49,241 nucleotides of DNA from Chara braunii (lineage: Eukaryota > Streptophyta > Charophyceae > Charales > Characeae), in the NCBI GenBank assembly GCA_003427395.1, contig BFEA01000041.1:2162015-2211255 (forward strand), read 5' to 3'. The notes under the pieces were generated by a model. That model ran no database searches and was not told the origin of the DNA. It worked only from the letters and a program-made list of their open reading frames with translations. Below are positions 29,769-38,999 of the stretch, piece by piece; position 1 is the stretch's first letter, and each line of letters starts with the position of its first letter. The translations under genes were made by a program, and so were the position numbers.

Positions 29769-29938
29769 AATAAAGTTTTGTTCTTGGTAGGGGACATGAA
29801 AGTGGGGTCTAGGGAGCCTTTCCCATGTCGATTCCTCCGCCACCCACCGATTCCAGACTAAGTTTTCGTGGTCATCCAATGTGGCCAGCTTCCTGTTTTG
29901 GTCTATCCTCTTCCTACTCCTACTCCTCCTTTCCCTCC

Positions 29939-30527
29939 AGATGCACACACACACGGTCCTCACACACACACACACATTGCCCGGATAAACTCTCGATCCA
30001 CCTCCCCGCCCCATCGCCAGGTCCCTCCGCCCCCCCCACACCCCCCAACCCCGCCAGACAGGTCAACATGAAGGTATCAAACACAAGTGCAACCGACCAG
30101 GGACGCGGACAGGAGAAGGACGACCTACAACACCAAGACCCCCCTCAAAGGCAAGCAGGTTTCTCCAACCCCGAGCAATGTTTAGCATGAGATTCAAAGC
30201 CACATGACGGCCTACCGGGAAGAGAGCAACTCATGAGCCATTGCTGTACACTCTGCCTGAAGGGCAGACATAAGAGTTATTGATGTACATTCTGGCTGAA
30301 GGGAAGGGTAGGGTTTAGCTGCCAAAGGGTTTAGGGGCTAAGGGAATTAAAGGGATGAAGACGAATGCAACTAGCCTCACCACAACTCAACATGCAGATA
30401 AATAGAATCTGATGGGGAAGTAGCCCGTATTGTCCTGCATAATTGAGGCAGCCCACATTTAGGCTGAAAAGGCACTGACCTATTATACTCCGATCAAACT
30501 CGTAAGTATTTTATGCAACATGTAAAA
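29939..30527. other. No gene recognised
   Basis: Short CA-rich stretches (29940-29975) only. Two related phrases ending TACA-TCTG-CTGAAGGG occur at 30243 and 30284. Confidence 0.4.
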
Positions 30528-30649
30528 GGGGACGTTGGGCCTGCTTCCTATAAGGTGTAGCTCCCCACCCATAGATGGAGCTGCCCCGGGAGAGTTTGAT
30601 GTGTCTGCTCCTATCAGGAACTCAAGCTGTTTCAGCGGTTCTTTCTCAA

Positions 30650-30682
<33 letters not shown>
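30528..30682 (+). mobile_element. Retroelement 3' end, plus-sense copy
   Basis: This is the only clear plus-strand copy that keeps the motif-then-tail order. GGGACGTTGGGCCTGC, TAGCTCCCCACCCATAGATG and TGCTCCTATCAGGAAC are followed by a 32-nt A tail (30651-30682). It confirms that the motif precedes poly(A) in the sense orientation. It is severely 5'-truncated. Confidence 0.75.
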
Positions 30683-30684
<2 letters not shown>

Positions 30685-30977
30685 AGACTGGTTGAATTCA
30701 GCATCATGACAGAAGTTTGACTATTTCAAATAGGAAATTGACCTCAATGGAAATTGGTTTTTTTTTGGGAGATTGGATTCAATTTGATGGAGGTTAATGT
30801 TCTAAGATGCATTTTATGACCTCGATGAAACTGTATCTTGGCCTAAGATGCATTTTATGACCTCAATGAAACTGTATCTTGACCCATAGTGCAATTATAA
30901 CCCATTTTTGTGACTCCCGCGTAGTTTCCCCTAGTATATAATATGATAAAGAATGAAAACCGCAAAAGAGGGGTGCT

Positions 30978-31095
30978 GACTTAGATCTTTGGTCTCTTAA
31001 ATTAAATGTAAATGGTTTAGCATTTGCTAAACAACAAGAGCGTCAGAGTCGGTCAGACCATCTACGTGCAGTTGAGAGGTGTGGAAAGGAAGGGG

Positions 31096-31133
<38 letters not shown>

Positions 31134-31460
31134 GAAAAAGGAAAGGAAGGAGTGGCCGCACGTAGTTTGTATCCAAGAAACTTATTTAATGGATACTGCA
31201 GAACACAACCATAAAGATAAGGAGATTTGACCAAGCATACTTTGCACATGCACCCAGACATGGGAGTGTGGGGACCCATATGGCTTCCCTTGGACTTTAA
31301 GATAAAACCCTTGAACTGGGCAGCGGATCAGGTGGAAGGTAGACGGATGTTTCTCCTCGCTATGTTTGAGTTAGTGGCGGTCAGTATATTGTGTGTGTAC
31401 CTCCCGGTTGGAATTCCTAGTTTTATAGCAGGAGATTTCAATGCAGCTTCTGATACATAT
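30978..31460 (+). pseudogene. LINE endonuclease (APE-type) fragment
   Basis: It encodes part of the target-nicking endonuclease of a LINE. SLKLNVNGLA near the start matches the opening of LINE-A endonuclease (LRSLNINGLA). VVCIQETYL carries the catalytic Glu (near 31177). ILCVYLP and SFIAGDFNAASDTYLDRW carry the Asp/Asn pair (near 31435). An expanded A-rich run (31095-31140) and frameshifts break it. RT and tail are absent, so it is an isolated internal fragment. Confidence 0.8.
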
Positions 31461-31545
31461 CTGGATAGATGGCACATCTCATCCGCATGTCCGATATATG
31501 TGGAATCTGATGTCATCGCATCCGCAAAGCCGGTCGTATGAGCAA

Positions 31546-32104
31546 GCCCTCTGTGACGACGTCTAAGCACCGCCAGCTTGTTGTCAGACCTCTTAGCAGA
31601 AGAAGACAAAAAGAAAAGAGAAACATAAAAAAAAAAAAGAAGAAAAAGAAAGAAAAGAGAAACGTCGCCTCGTCATCCGAATCTCGAAGAACAGAAAAGA
31701 CAAAAAACAAACAAACACCATTTCGGTCTTGATATCAGTCCACAACATTCTTTCAAGTGGCTGTGTAGGTATGCCCTGGATGAGGCTGTTTGAGCGAATC
31801 AAGGAAAAGGATGTGCCAGACTGACATGGGAATCTACGAAAAAGGAGAAGACAAGGAAAAAAAAAAAAAAAGCAAAGTGAATCTACACTAAGATTATGGA
31901 CAGGTCTGTTAGAGAACTGTGTAGGCAGAGAACTGGTCAGCCTCATCTCCCAAGAGTTAACCGGCTGTCTAGGGATGATGACCATCCTCTCCTTCTGCCC
32001 ATCCCGCTCCTTTGACCACAAAATGACAGCGGTTGGTCTTCCTCTCAAACACCCTTTCTGTAGAGGACCCGGTTTAAATTGAACACCGTCCTCACTTAGG
32101 AGCA
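31546..32104. other. No gene recognised; A-rich patches
   Basis: This may be further decayed LINE sequence after the endonuclease fragment, but no motif can be named. Confidence 0.3.
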
Positions 32105-32292
32105 ACATTCATGGTTTTAGTTTGAAAATGGCAAAATGCATTTTAGTCATTATTTCATGAATGTGGCTCCAAAGCGAGGGAAATCGTGAATGTATATAAC
32201 CTGACTTTAGGGTCGGGTGAGGATGTGTTGTATTCGAGGGATGTGTAAAGTGGATTTGAAACTGAAATAGTGACTGCGCCCTAGTCACCCCT
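32105..32292. mobile_element. Foldback MITE, family F1, copy 2
   Basis: GTGAATGTATATAACCTGAC, GATGTGTTGTATTCGAGGGA and GTGACTGCGCCCTAGTCACC align with 7930-8040. The inverted termini are more decayed than in copy 1. As there, the right end runs straight into a T tract and a retroelement tail. Confidence 0.65.
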
Positions 32293-32430
32293 TTTTTTTT
32301 AACTGAAAACTGGGACCAGTGTCCCATATTGCTTTTGAAATTCTGACATTCCGAGACTCGAACGTTAAACCACCAATACCTCTCCCCTCTTGAATATCAA
32401 TTCTGCGATGGGTAATGAACTTGGGCAGGA
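32292..32430 (-). mobile_element. Short SINE-like element with B-box and shared tail
   Basis: Read on the minus strand: an A-box-like CGCAGAATTGATATTCAAG, a B-box GTTCGAGTCTCGG (near 32360), the tail motif GGGACACTGGTCCCAG and an A run. It is therefore the one copy where a sense tRNA-like head, body and tail can all be read within ~140 bp. Confidence 0.6.
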
Positions 32431-32811
32431 CCCGGTCCGCCTGGATGTATCTGGTCTCAGGCTTAGTCCTGATACATCCAGGGGGTATCCATTTTGACGA
32501 AATGGTAGTTATCATTGAAAGGTCGCTGACGTTCATCTCCACTCTTCGGATTCTGCATCACAGAATCAATCCTGCTAACCATTGTAACTGTAAATGATCA
32601 GTGTTGATTGATATCACAGTACAGAATGTGAATTGACTCTGTTTTTTGTTCGGACTGTTCACGTATAGTCTCTGAGGATCCTACACACGCCAAGCGGGGT
32701 CGGGCCGCCGTTGATAAATTGAATCAGTGGCCTGTTTTGGCTTTTCTTCCCGACCCTGGCCGATATATGGGAAAGATATTGGTGACTTGGAAGCACAATT
32801 CAGCCACCAGC
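32431..32811. other. Unrecognised; possible organellar intron scrap
   Basis: AGTCTCTGAGGATCC at 32667-32681 is shared exactly with 10955-10969 beside the NUMT, with similar GC-rich sequence following. It may be another mitochondrial intron fragment. Too short to be sure. Confidence 0.25.
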
Positions 32812-33186
32812 ACTTCCTAAAGTAGTGCCCGTTAACAAGCCACAATTTTAGGAAACGTACGGGCTACTACAGGAGCGCCCAAATTCATCCGACTAGAAAC
32901 ATTTCTACTCTATTTTTTTCTGCGGCCGATAGCTGGGCCAAGTACTGGTGGTTTAACACAGGAAACCTTCTGTCTCATTGTCTGGCTCTAAAAGACTAAA
33001 ACCAAGCCTACAGTAGACTCTGCTCAGAATCCCCGGTGAATACTTAAAACTCCGATGCTGTTAAACCACCAGTACTTGGCCGAGCTATTGGCCACGGAAA
33101 AAAATAGAGTAGAAATTTGGGCGCTCCTGTAGCGGCCCGTACGTTTCCTACGATCGTGGCTTGTTAACGGGCACAACTTAGGAAGT
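32812..33186. mobile_element. Foldback element with 130-147-bp arms
   Basis: The left arm 32812-32958 and right arm 33059-33186 are reverse complements at about 90% identity, apart from an 18-bp insert in the left arm. Shared blocks include TGCCCGTTAACAAGCCAC, GGAAACGTACGGGC, AGGAGCGCCCAAAT and CCAAGTACTGGTGGTTTAAC. The ~100-bp spacer has no coding capacity. Target-site duplications are not obvious. It is long-TIR MITE-like or of Mutator/foldback type. Confidence 0.88.
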
Positions 33187-33589
33187 ACGGGTTTGTTTAA
33201 CCATCTGGCAATCACCAGTTCGTGGTCTGACGTGATGGCTGCCGCCGAACTTTTACCCTTCGCCCAAGTCCTGTGAAACCAACCAGCCTTCTTGCAGAGA
33301 CCTGGGGGGTTCTACGCCAGTCTGCTCTGATGGCCCGCCGCCTTATGCCAGGCCCCAAGCGCTGCCACCTTTCTGGTTCTGCATCAGCTGTCCTTCCAAC
33401 CCCCAAGCGCTGCCACCTTTCTCCCTTTTTGTTTTGTGGGGATGTATGGCAAGTAGAGCTCTCCTTTTTTCCCTTTTTTTTTGATGTCTTTTTTCCGCTT
33501 TCTTTCCTCGGCTCTCAGCCGCAGGCTCGGCTTGTGCTAACCTAGGGCCGTGACCCACTAGGGGGGGTTTAGTTTATGTTTCGTGTTTT
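33187..33589. other. Non-coding with a 48-bp-spaced direct repeat
   Basis: CCCAAGCGCTGCCACCTTTCT occurs at about 33354 and 33402. No gene recognised. Confidence 0.5.
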
Positions 33590-33850
33590 TTCCAACGTGG
33601 TCACACTACAGTAGGGCCGTGAGATTTTCAGATCGGATGGCAAGGAGTCATCCATGTACACTCAAAACCAGAACAAAACCTCGAGAAGTGGGACATGGCC
33701 CCTGGTTGGATATATGGCCAGTTCTCAGCCCCACGCTCCGCTGGTGCTAACCTGGTTACATATATGGCCAGCCCCCGGGCCAAGTCCCACTTGGCTGAAT
33801 TCTTCATTTCTGGTCGTTGATCTTCAGAATCAACGGTCAGAACCAATCAA
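33590..33850. mobile_element. Inverted-repeat element, family F2, copy 1
   Basis: AGTGGGACATGGCCCC (33687) and GGGCCAAGTCCCACTT (33777) are inverted, as are two ATATATGGCCAG blocks relative to flanks. GGTCGTTGATCTTCAGAATC plus AACGGTCAGAACC forms an inner hairpin. A lead TTCCAACGTGGTCAC...GGCCGTGAGATTTTCAG...GATCGGATGGCAAG recurs in copy 2. Confidence 0.55.
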
Positions 33851-34064
33851 GAATTCGGGTACTAAGTGGGACTTGGGAGAAAGCACGAACCTCGCCTAGT
33901 TGAAGGCCAGGATCACGTTTCTTTTTTTTCTTCTTTTTTTTAAAATTTAACTGGATCACCTTTTTTTTCACCATGAACACACCGTGATGATACCGTGGAC
34001 ATACTAGCAGTTGGGTGTTGACTGCGTTGACTTGCCTCTTCTGCTCGGGAGAGGATGTCCAGGC

Positions 34065-34138
34065 CCGTCCTTTTTTTTTTTTTTTTTTTTTNTTTGCCGA
34101 CCTTTTTTTTTTNTGCGGGAAACCGGGTCCGGCGTCCC
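34065..34138 (-). mobile_element. Retroelement 3' end (shared tail), with Ns
   Basis: Two T runs, each with an N, are followed by GGGAAACCGGGTCCGGCGTC. It is in the same orientation as most other copies. Confidence 0.6.
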
Positions 34139-34457
34139 TTACATTTATGCCATGGTCTGTTGGGCTGGGCAACACACTCCCGGCCAAACCCATCCCTACC
34201 ACAGCAAAAAGACCTGTCTTGGGTGGTTAGTCAAAACAAAAAGAAAACCAAAACAAGGAAAAGCAGCCTAGCTAAATGAGCAATTGCTCAGACTCAGAGC
34301 ACTAAGTAAACCCCAGCTATGTCAAATCAACCCTCCTAAAATCTTTTATTAATTTTTTGGGAAAGCCAGCCGCTTGATGATAGCTCGGTGCGGAGCGCGG
34401 TCCCTCCCACTATATCTAAGAAGAAAAGGGGACGGAAAAAGAAAATCCAACCACCAG

Positions 34458-34624
34458 GAGCACGGTCCCACTAGCAACGGGGATTGGATTAACATCCTGA
34501 ATCTGGGCATGTTTTACGCAGAAATGCAGAAAAGGAGTTCAATCTCGATTTTCTGCACTTGCCCACAAACACGGCCAAACTAAGCCGTTCAATCCAATCC
34601 TCTTTGCTAGTGGGACCTCGCCCC
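34458..34624. mobile_element. MITE family F3, copy 1
   Basis: Inverted ends CGGTCCCACTAGCAACGGGG and CCTCTTTGCTAGTGGGACC flank an inner hairpin around ATGCAGAAAAGGAGTTCAAT and CGATTTTCTGCA. It matches copy 2 at 35199-35371 in ends and interior order. No coding capacity. Confidence 0.75.
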
Positions 34625-34628
34625 AGCA

Positions 34629-34900
34629 GTTCAGTCTTCCTTTCCAACGTGGCCTCAGTGTGGCCGTGAGGGTTCAGTCTTCCTTTCCAACGTGGCCACA
34701 ACTTGGCCGTGGGATGTTTTCTTTTTTTGTTTTTTTGGCCGTGAGATGTTTGGGTCGGATGGCAAGAACGGCTGTGTGATTGAAGCGCCACGTGTCCCGT
34801 AGGTGATACCTGGGGCAAGGTCCAACTCGCACGGAATAAGAAATTGTGGTCGTTGATCTCCGTTATCGACGGTGAACAACTGGAAGTGTGACCCCAGCCC
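34629..34900. mobile_element. Inverted-repeat element, family F2, copy 2
   Basis: It opens with a 44-bp tandem duplication (GGTTCAGTCTTCCTTTCCAA, ending GGCCGTGAG/GG, units 34629 and 34673). GGCCGTGAGATGTTTGGGTC, GGATGGCAAG and GTGGTCGTTGATCTCCG then match copy 1 at 33590-33850. It is diverged and its ends are undefined. Confidence 0.5.
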
Positions 34901-35114
34901 CTGGGCCCCGTCATTTTTTTTTTTCTCGTCAGAACAGATACGGCACTTTTACAAGTTGCCGTCCACACCTAGGGCAGTCCTTTACTTAGATATGGACGTG
35001 ATTGCGGCCAGATGCATCCACTTCTAGATGCATTTTGGAAAGTGCTCGTGTAAGTGTGCCCTTAATCTATCTTAGCCAACCACACATTTGTACGTGTGAA
35101 CCGTGTGTCTACAA

Positions 35115-35138
35115 TTTTTTTTTTTTTTTTTTTTTTTT
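35115..35138. repeat. Poly(T) tract
   Basis: A T run upstream of MITE F3 copy 2. With the GGAAACCGGGTCCAGCATCC motif at 35409-35428 it may be a minus-sense retroelement into which the MITE inserted. Confidence 0.7.
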
Positions 35139-35198
35139 GGGAAGAAATTTGGACTTCGAATATCAATGAAAGGAGGCTGGGAATGCCTCACGAACAAC

Positions 35199-35371
35199 CC
35201 GGGGCGTGGTCCCACTAGCAAAGAGGATCAGATCCGATGGCCGAATCTGGACGTAATTGTGGAGAGGTGCAGGAAATCGAGATTGAACTGCTTTTCTGCA
35301 CCTCTGCGTAAAACACATCCAGATGCAGGAGCTTGATCCTATCCTCTTTGCTAGTGGGACCTCGGCCCCGG
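35199..35371. mobile_element. MITE family F3, copy 2
   Basis: Inverted ends CCGGGGCGTGGTCCCACTAG (left) and CTAGTGGGACCTCGGCCCCG (right) share CCGGGGC and GGTCCCACTAGCAAAGAGGA when paired. An inner hairpin (GAGGTGCAGGAAATCGAG against TGCTTTTCTGCACCTC) is present. The length is 173 bp. A clear target duplication is not visible, so superfamily is not assigned. Confidence 0.82.
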
Positions 35372-35404
35372 AGTTTCTGGGGCGCATACCCAGCTTAGGC
35401 ATAT

Positions 35405-35430
35405 GCTGGAAACCGGGTCCAGCATCCTAT
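35405..35430 (-). mobile_element. Shared tail motif copy
   Basis: GCTGGAAACCGGGTCCAGCA plus TCC. It is probably the same insertion as the T run at 35115, split by MITE F3. Confidence 0.5.
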
Positions 35431-35699
35431 TCCTTTCTGCGTGTCCAATTCATCTTCCAAACAGTCAAAATCCAAGACGGTCTAAATACGGGGACACAAC
35501 CATGGGCAGAACGCCAACTTCCCTTCTTGCACAGACACCAAATGACTGTCCCACGCCCATGTAGGAGAAAACCACAGAGGGCCCTTCCTTTGCCAATCTG
35601 CAATATTAATAAGCCTGATTTGAATTAGGATAAGCCTTTTCTTTTTTCTTTTTTTCTTTTTCTGACCGCCTGATGGAAAAAACTGAACCTAGCCTCCCC

Positions 35700-37500
35700 C
35701 TTATGAGTCTCTTTCATTCTGCCTAATCCTATGTCCTATCCTCCCCCCTCCAAACCACTCAAGATCCACCAGAGCTAATGAAGAGGGAGGAAAGGGATCA
35801 GCAAACAATTCAGGTGCTCTTAAGAAAAACGCTGGTTGAGTGTCAAGCCAATTATGAAAGTTGATCTGGTAATCCCGTTTGATCCTCCCTTGCTCCTCTT
35901 CCTTCCCTGGCCATATTATTTCCCCCAATTTCTCCTTTGCTGCATCCCCTAGCCATTCCAGTAAACTTTAATATTCCTTGTTTTATGTCTGTCTCTTATA
36001 CACATCTAGATGTGTATAAGAGACAGGTGCTCCTCTTCCTTCCCTGGCCATATTATTTCCCCCAATTTCTCCTTTGCTGCATCCCCTAGCCATTCCAGTA
36101 AACTTTAATATTCCTTGTTTTATGTCTTCTCTCTGTTTAAATTCCTTGAGCTTTGTTCTCATCTTCTCCCATTGGCTTCTCAGTTCTGTTTGGACAAAGT
36201 TTTGTATTATTTCTGTCAACTCTTCACTTTCAATCTTCGCCTCTTCTATTTCGTTAATACAACGTTTGTGCCATAGAGCCCACAATATCGCTTTCCTCCC
36301 AAGATGAAAGAGGCTCTTTTGGAACACAGATAATTCTATTAGTTGAGGGTTCCAGTATCCTAATAATATTGCCCTCCATTCCCAGGGCCAATACAAGCCT
36401 GTAAATCTCTGCCACACACAGTCCCTTCGGCGCCATAACAAGACAGTGACCGGACATTGTAAAAATATGTGTTCAATTGTTTCCCTGATTTTTCTTTTAG
36501 GAAAGGTCCGTGCACAAGAGTTGCACCACGACAATGCCACTTCCTTCTGTTCGAATGTGGAGTGATCTATTAACCAGTCATTCGTTGATAGACATCTGTG
36601 CACTATCTGCCATTGTAAGGATGCAAACTTGGCAGGCCTTTCTCTAAGTCCCTGACACCACCCGATTGGTTTAAGCTCGTCTTCGTAGATGTGCAGGTGT
36701 CTTTGCCATCTGTTTTGAACCATTTCTGGGATGTTAACTTTGGGGCGCATTAGTCTATACGTTGCTTTAACTGATATGGACTGCAGCCTCATAGGTTTGC
36801 ATCTCCTATTTCAGCACCATAACCAGTCCGGAGGATCCAAGGGGAGGTCCGGGATAGGGCACTGAGGAAGGTACACTAACCATTCTTTGGTCGTTGTGGC
36901 ATACCATACTCTCGCTCTATATATTTACTCAAAGGAGACAAAAGTCACCCTGTCCTAATCCTTTTTAGCAATACTATTATCCCTGTGAATTTCGAATAGG
37001 TTGACAAAGGCACCATCCTCATGTACATCAAATATTTGCCCTATTGTCTTAAAGTTATCCTGACGATTCACCCCCACCCAATCCGCTACCCGAAAAACAG
37101 AGCCCTTTTTCAAGGAAACTATCGAGGATAGGGGTACGGCTGAAAGGATTTCATCCAACTTGTCTAAAAGTTTATGTGCGCACTTAATCTCTTTCCTAAG
37201 TTTTTTCCACGGTTTTCTAATTTTTCTGCTCAGTATCCCATCGATCATTGATTCTAATTACTCAATTCTTCACCCATGTGGACCATGGAGAATCTGAACT
37301 AATGAATACCCTCCCGTTCTGGTCCGTGATCCACCGATTGCCAAACAAGGGTTGTCTTAGGATTTCCTTGAACCTTGTCGGTATTGGCTTGTTAGGTAAG
37401 GGTCATTCCCGCCAGTATCTTAGCTGGTTCGACCAGAAATCGTCGAGATTTAGGTCTTTCCTCGCTTCCCCTCTTGCCCCTAATTCCATCGACTGTATAT
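35700..37500 (-). pseudogene. LINE-A ORF2 C-terminal region with zf-RVT
   Basis: EILRQPLFGNRWITDQNG (near 37340) is followed by WVGVNRQDNFKTIGQIFD (near 37050) and, in the 36792 frame, FASLQWQIVHRCLSTNDWL and CNSCARTFPKRKIRETIEHI with FLQCP. The latter is the Cys-Cys-His-Cys zf-RVT segment of plant LINEs. The last 75 codons (35928-35701) continue on the other side of the inserted adapter. Stops at ~37500 and frame shifts inactivate it. Confidence 0.82.
35891..36125. other. Artefact: Nextera mate-pair junction with 98-bp duplicated flanks
   Basis: At 35989-36026 stands CTGTCTCTTATACACATCT joined to its reverse complement, the Tn5 mosaic end pair used as a mate-pair junction adapter. The 98 bp before it (35891-35988) are repeated exactly after it (36028-36125). 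Biology does not produce this; an untrimmed junction read was assembled. The peptide SYTHLDVYKRQ in the local ORF is the known translation of this adapter. The true locus probably has one 98-bp copy. Confidence 0.98.
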
Positions 37501-37504
37501 GGGC

Positions 37505-38871
37505 TCAAGGGATGGACCAAAAACTATCTTTCACCCAAGTCAGAGGGTGAACGTCCTTAATCGTCTCGGGTGCCAATCTTCGGATCTGTTCTAACGCCCG
37601 ATCTTGGCATGACAGATCCGTGACCAGAATTAAACGTTTCAATACTTGTAATGCTAAGGTCTTACATTGGATTTTTCGGCTAGTAAGTCTCAGACCTCCT
37701 TTGTCTTTGGGTTGAATTAATGTCTGCCATGCCACTCTTGGGATCACGTGTGATGATTCGTGATCCCCTCGCCACAGAAAAGTTGTCACTTGTCTCTGTA
37801 ACTCCTTTGTAGCATTTTTACCGAGTGACCACAGTATAGCTTTGTACCAAATTGAGGCTATAACCACATTGCTGATTATTAATACCCTACCAAATATCGA
37901 TGTGTGTTTATTCCTACACAACTCCACCTTTTCTAATGCAGGGCCTGGAGACGAAATCCATAAATCGTTTGAGTTAGGTTCCCCTAGAGAAGTGAGTATT
38001 ACCCCTAGCATCCAAATAGGAGCCTCCAGGGGCAACCACTTGATCCTAGGGAGTTCACGTGGTCTATCCCCTTGAGAATGTATGCACCATCCTTGCGTTT
38101 TGTCACCCCAATTTACTAGCATATCCGAGAGGGTCGAAAATTTGTTCTTTAAAGCCTTGACTTCCTCCATATTGGTCATAGAAGTCTCCATCCTGATAGT
38201 TAAATCATCCGTGAACATCGAATAGATAGGAATTGCTTCCTTTGGAATGTTAGTGATCCGAAGGCGTTGAAGATTGCGGTTTGCTCTCAGGTTGACCCCT
38301 AGAGCCTCCATAATGATAACAAATAGGAATGGAGTCACCGGATCACCTTGTCTGACTGACCTTTGAAGAGGAATCTCGGGAGACAGTAGACCATTAACCT
38401 GAAATCTCGTCGTGGCATTAAGGTGAAGTAATTGCACCCACCTTCTTATTGCTGGCCCAAATTGTAGCTTAGCTAGGCAAGCGTCCAGGAGACGCCAATC
38501 GACATGATTGTATGCTTTTTCAAAATCTATGAAGATGAGAGCAATATTTTTTGTTTATTTTGCCTAGATAGCTTGATCATCTCATTGACTAGCAACACAT
38601 TGTCCTGTATGTTTCTCCCATGAATAAAACCAGTTTGGGAGGGATGAATAATGTCTGTCATTATTGGAATAAACCTATTAGCAATGACTTTTGTTAACAT
38701 TTTATAAATCACTGTCAACAAAGTAATTGACCTATAATTCCTTATGTTGTTTTTTTCTCCCTTTTTATATAGTAACGTTAGGACCCATTGACCAACAATT
38801 TCCCCCATAGTACCGGCTATCTGAATTTGATTATAGTATTTCATCAGATCTTCTGACATTGAGTCCCACAT
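37505..38871 (-). pseudogene. LINE-A ORF2 reverse transcriptase domain
   Basis: RT copies element RNA at the nicked target. In order: LLYKKGEKNNIRNYRSITLL, HPSQTGFIHGRNIQDNVL, motif A FIDFEKAYNHVDW with the catalytic Asp (near 38520), motif B RQGDPVTPFLF (near 38355), motif C FTDD (38206-38217), then WQTLIQPKDKGGLRL. One frameshift in an A run at about 38545 separates fingers from palm. Motif C normally reads [FY]ADD; here GCG to ACG would explain Thr. Confidence 0.88.
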
Positions 38872-38999
38872 GACATCCTAAAATTCCTTCAGGAGACCAT
38901 CCATCCTTGGGGTTTTATCTTCCTCCATCTGCAGGAGAGCCGTCCAGATTTCATCCTTCGTAATTGACTCTTCCATTTTCTCTTTTTGCTCCGGGGATA

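Larger units (their letters stand above)
28953..29905 (-). mobile_element. 953-bp retroelement with 15-bp TSD and paralogous empty site
   Basis: The insertion is bounded by TCCTCTTCCTACTCC at 28938-28952 and 29906-29920. Copy A of the duplication (25901 onward) has this sequence once, with no insertion. The left end is a 21-nt T run, which is the poly(A) tail of a minus-strand element. Inside the tail lie an antisense tRNA-like block (GGAGGTGATAGGAGCAT, 29009) and the shared motif (GGTGGGGAGCAGCACCTGC, GGGTCCAGCGTCCC, 29052-29105). It also carries a 59-bp tandem duplication and a G-rich block. No ORF domain is visible, so it is a long SINE or a 5'-truncated LINE. Confidence 0.9.
24900..29938. 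repeat. ~3.0-kb tandem duplication
   Basis: Copy A (24900 to about 25940) and copy B (27928-28952, resuming 29921-29938) are about 95% identical and 3.03 kb apart. Each starts in LINE ORF2 sequence, passes a GC-rich block with GGGTCCGAC and GATGCTTTTTGGGGTTCG, and enters a TCC-rich tract. The unit also includes the palindrome module. Copy B is interrupted by the 953-bp insertion. Confidence 0.85.

Noticed and set aside
35983-36792. Intact 269-codon gene on the minus strand
   Set aside because: It is the zinc-binding end of LINE-A ORF2, with its last residues encoded by sequencing adapter.
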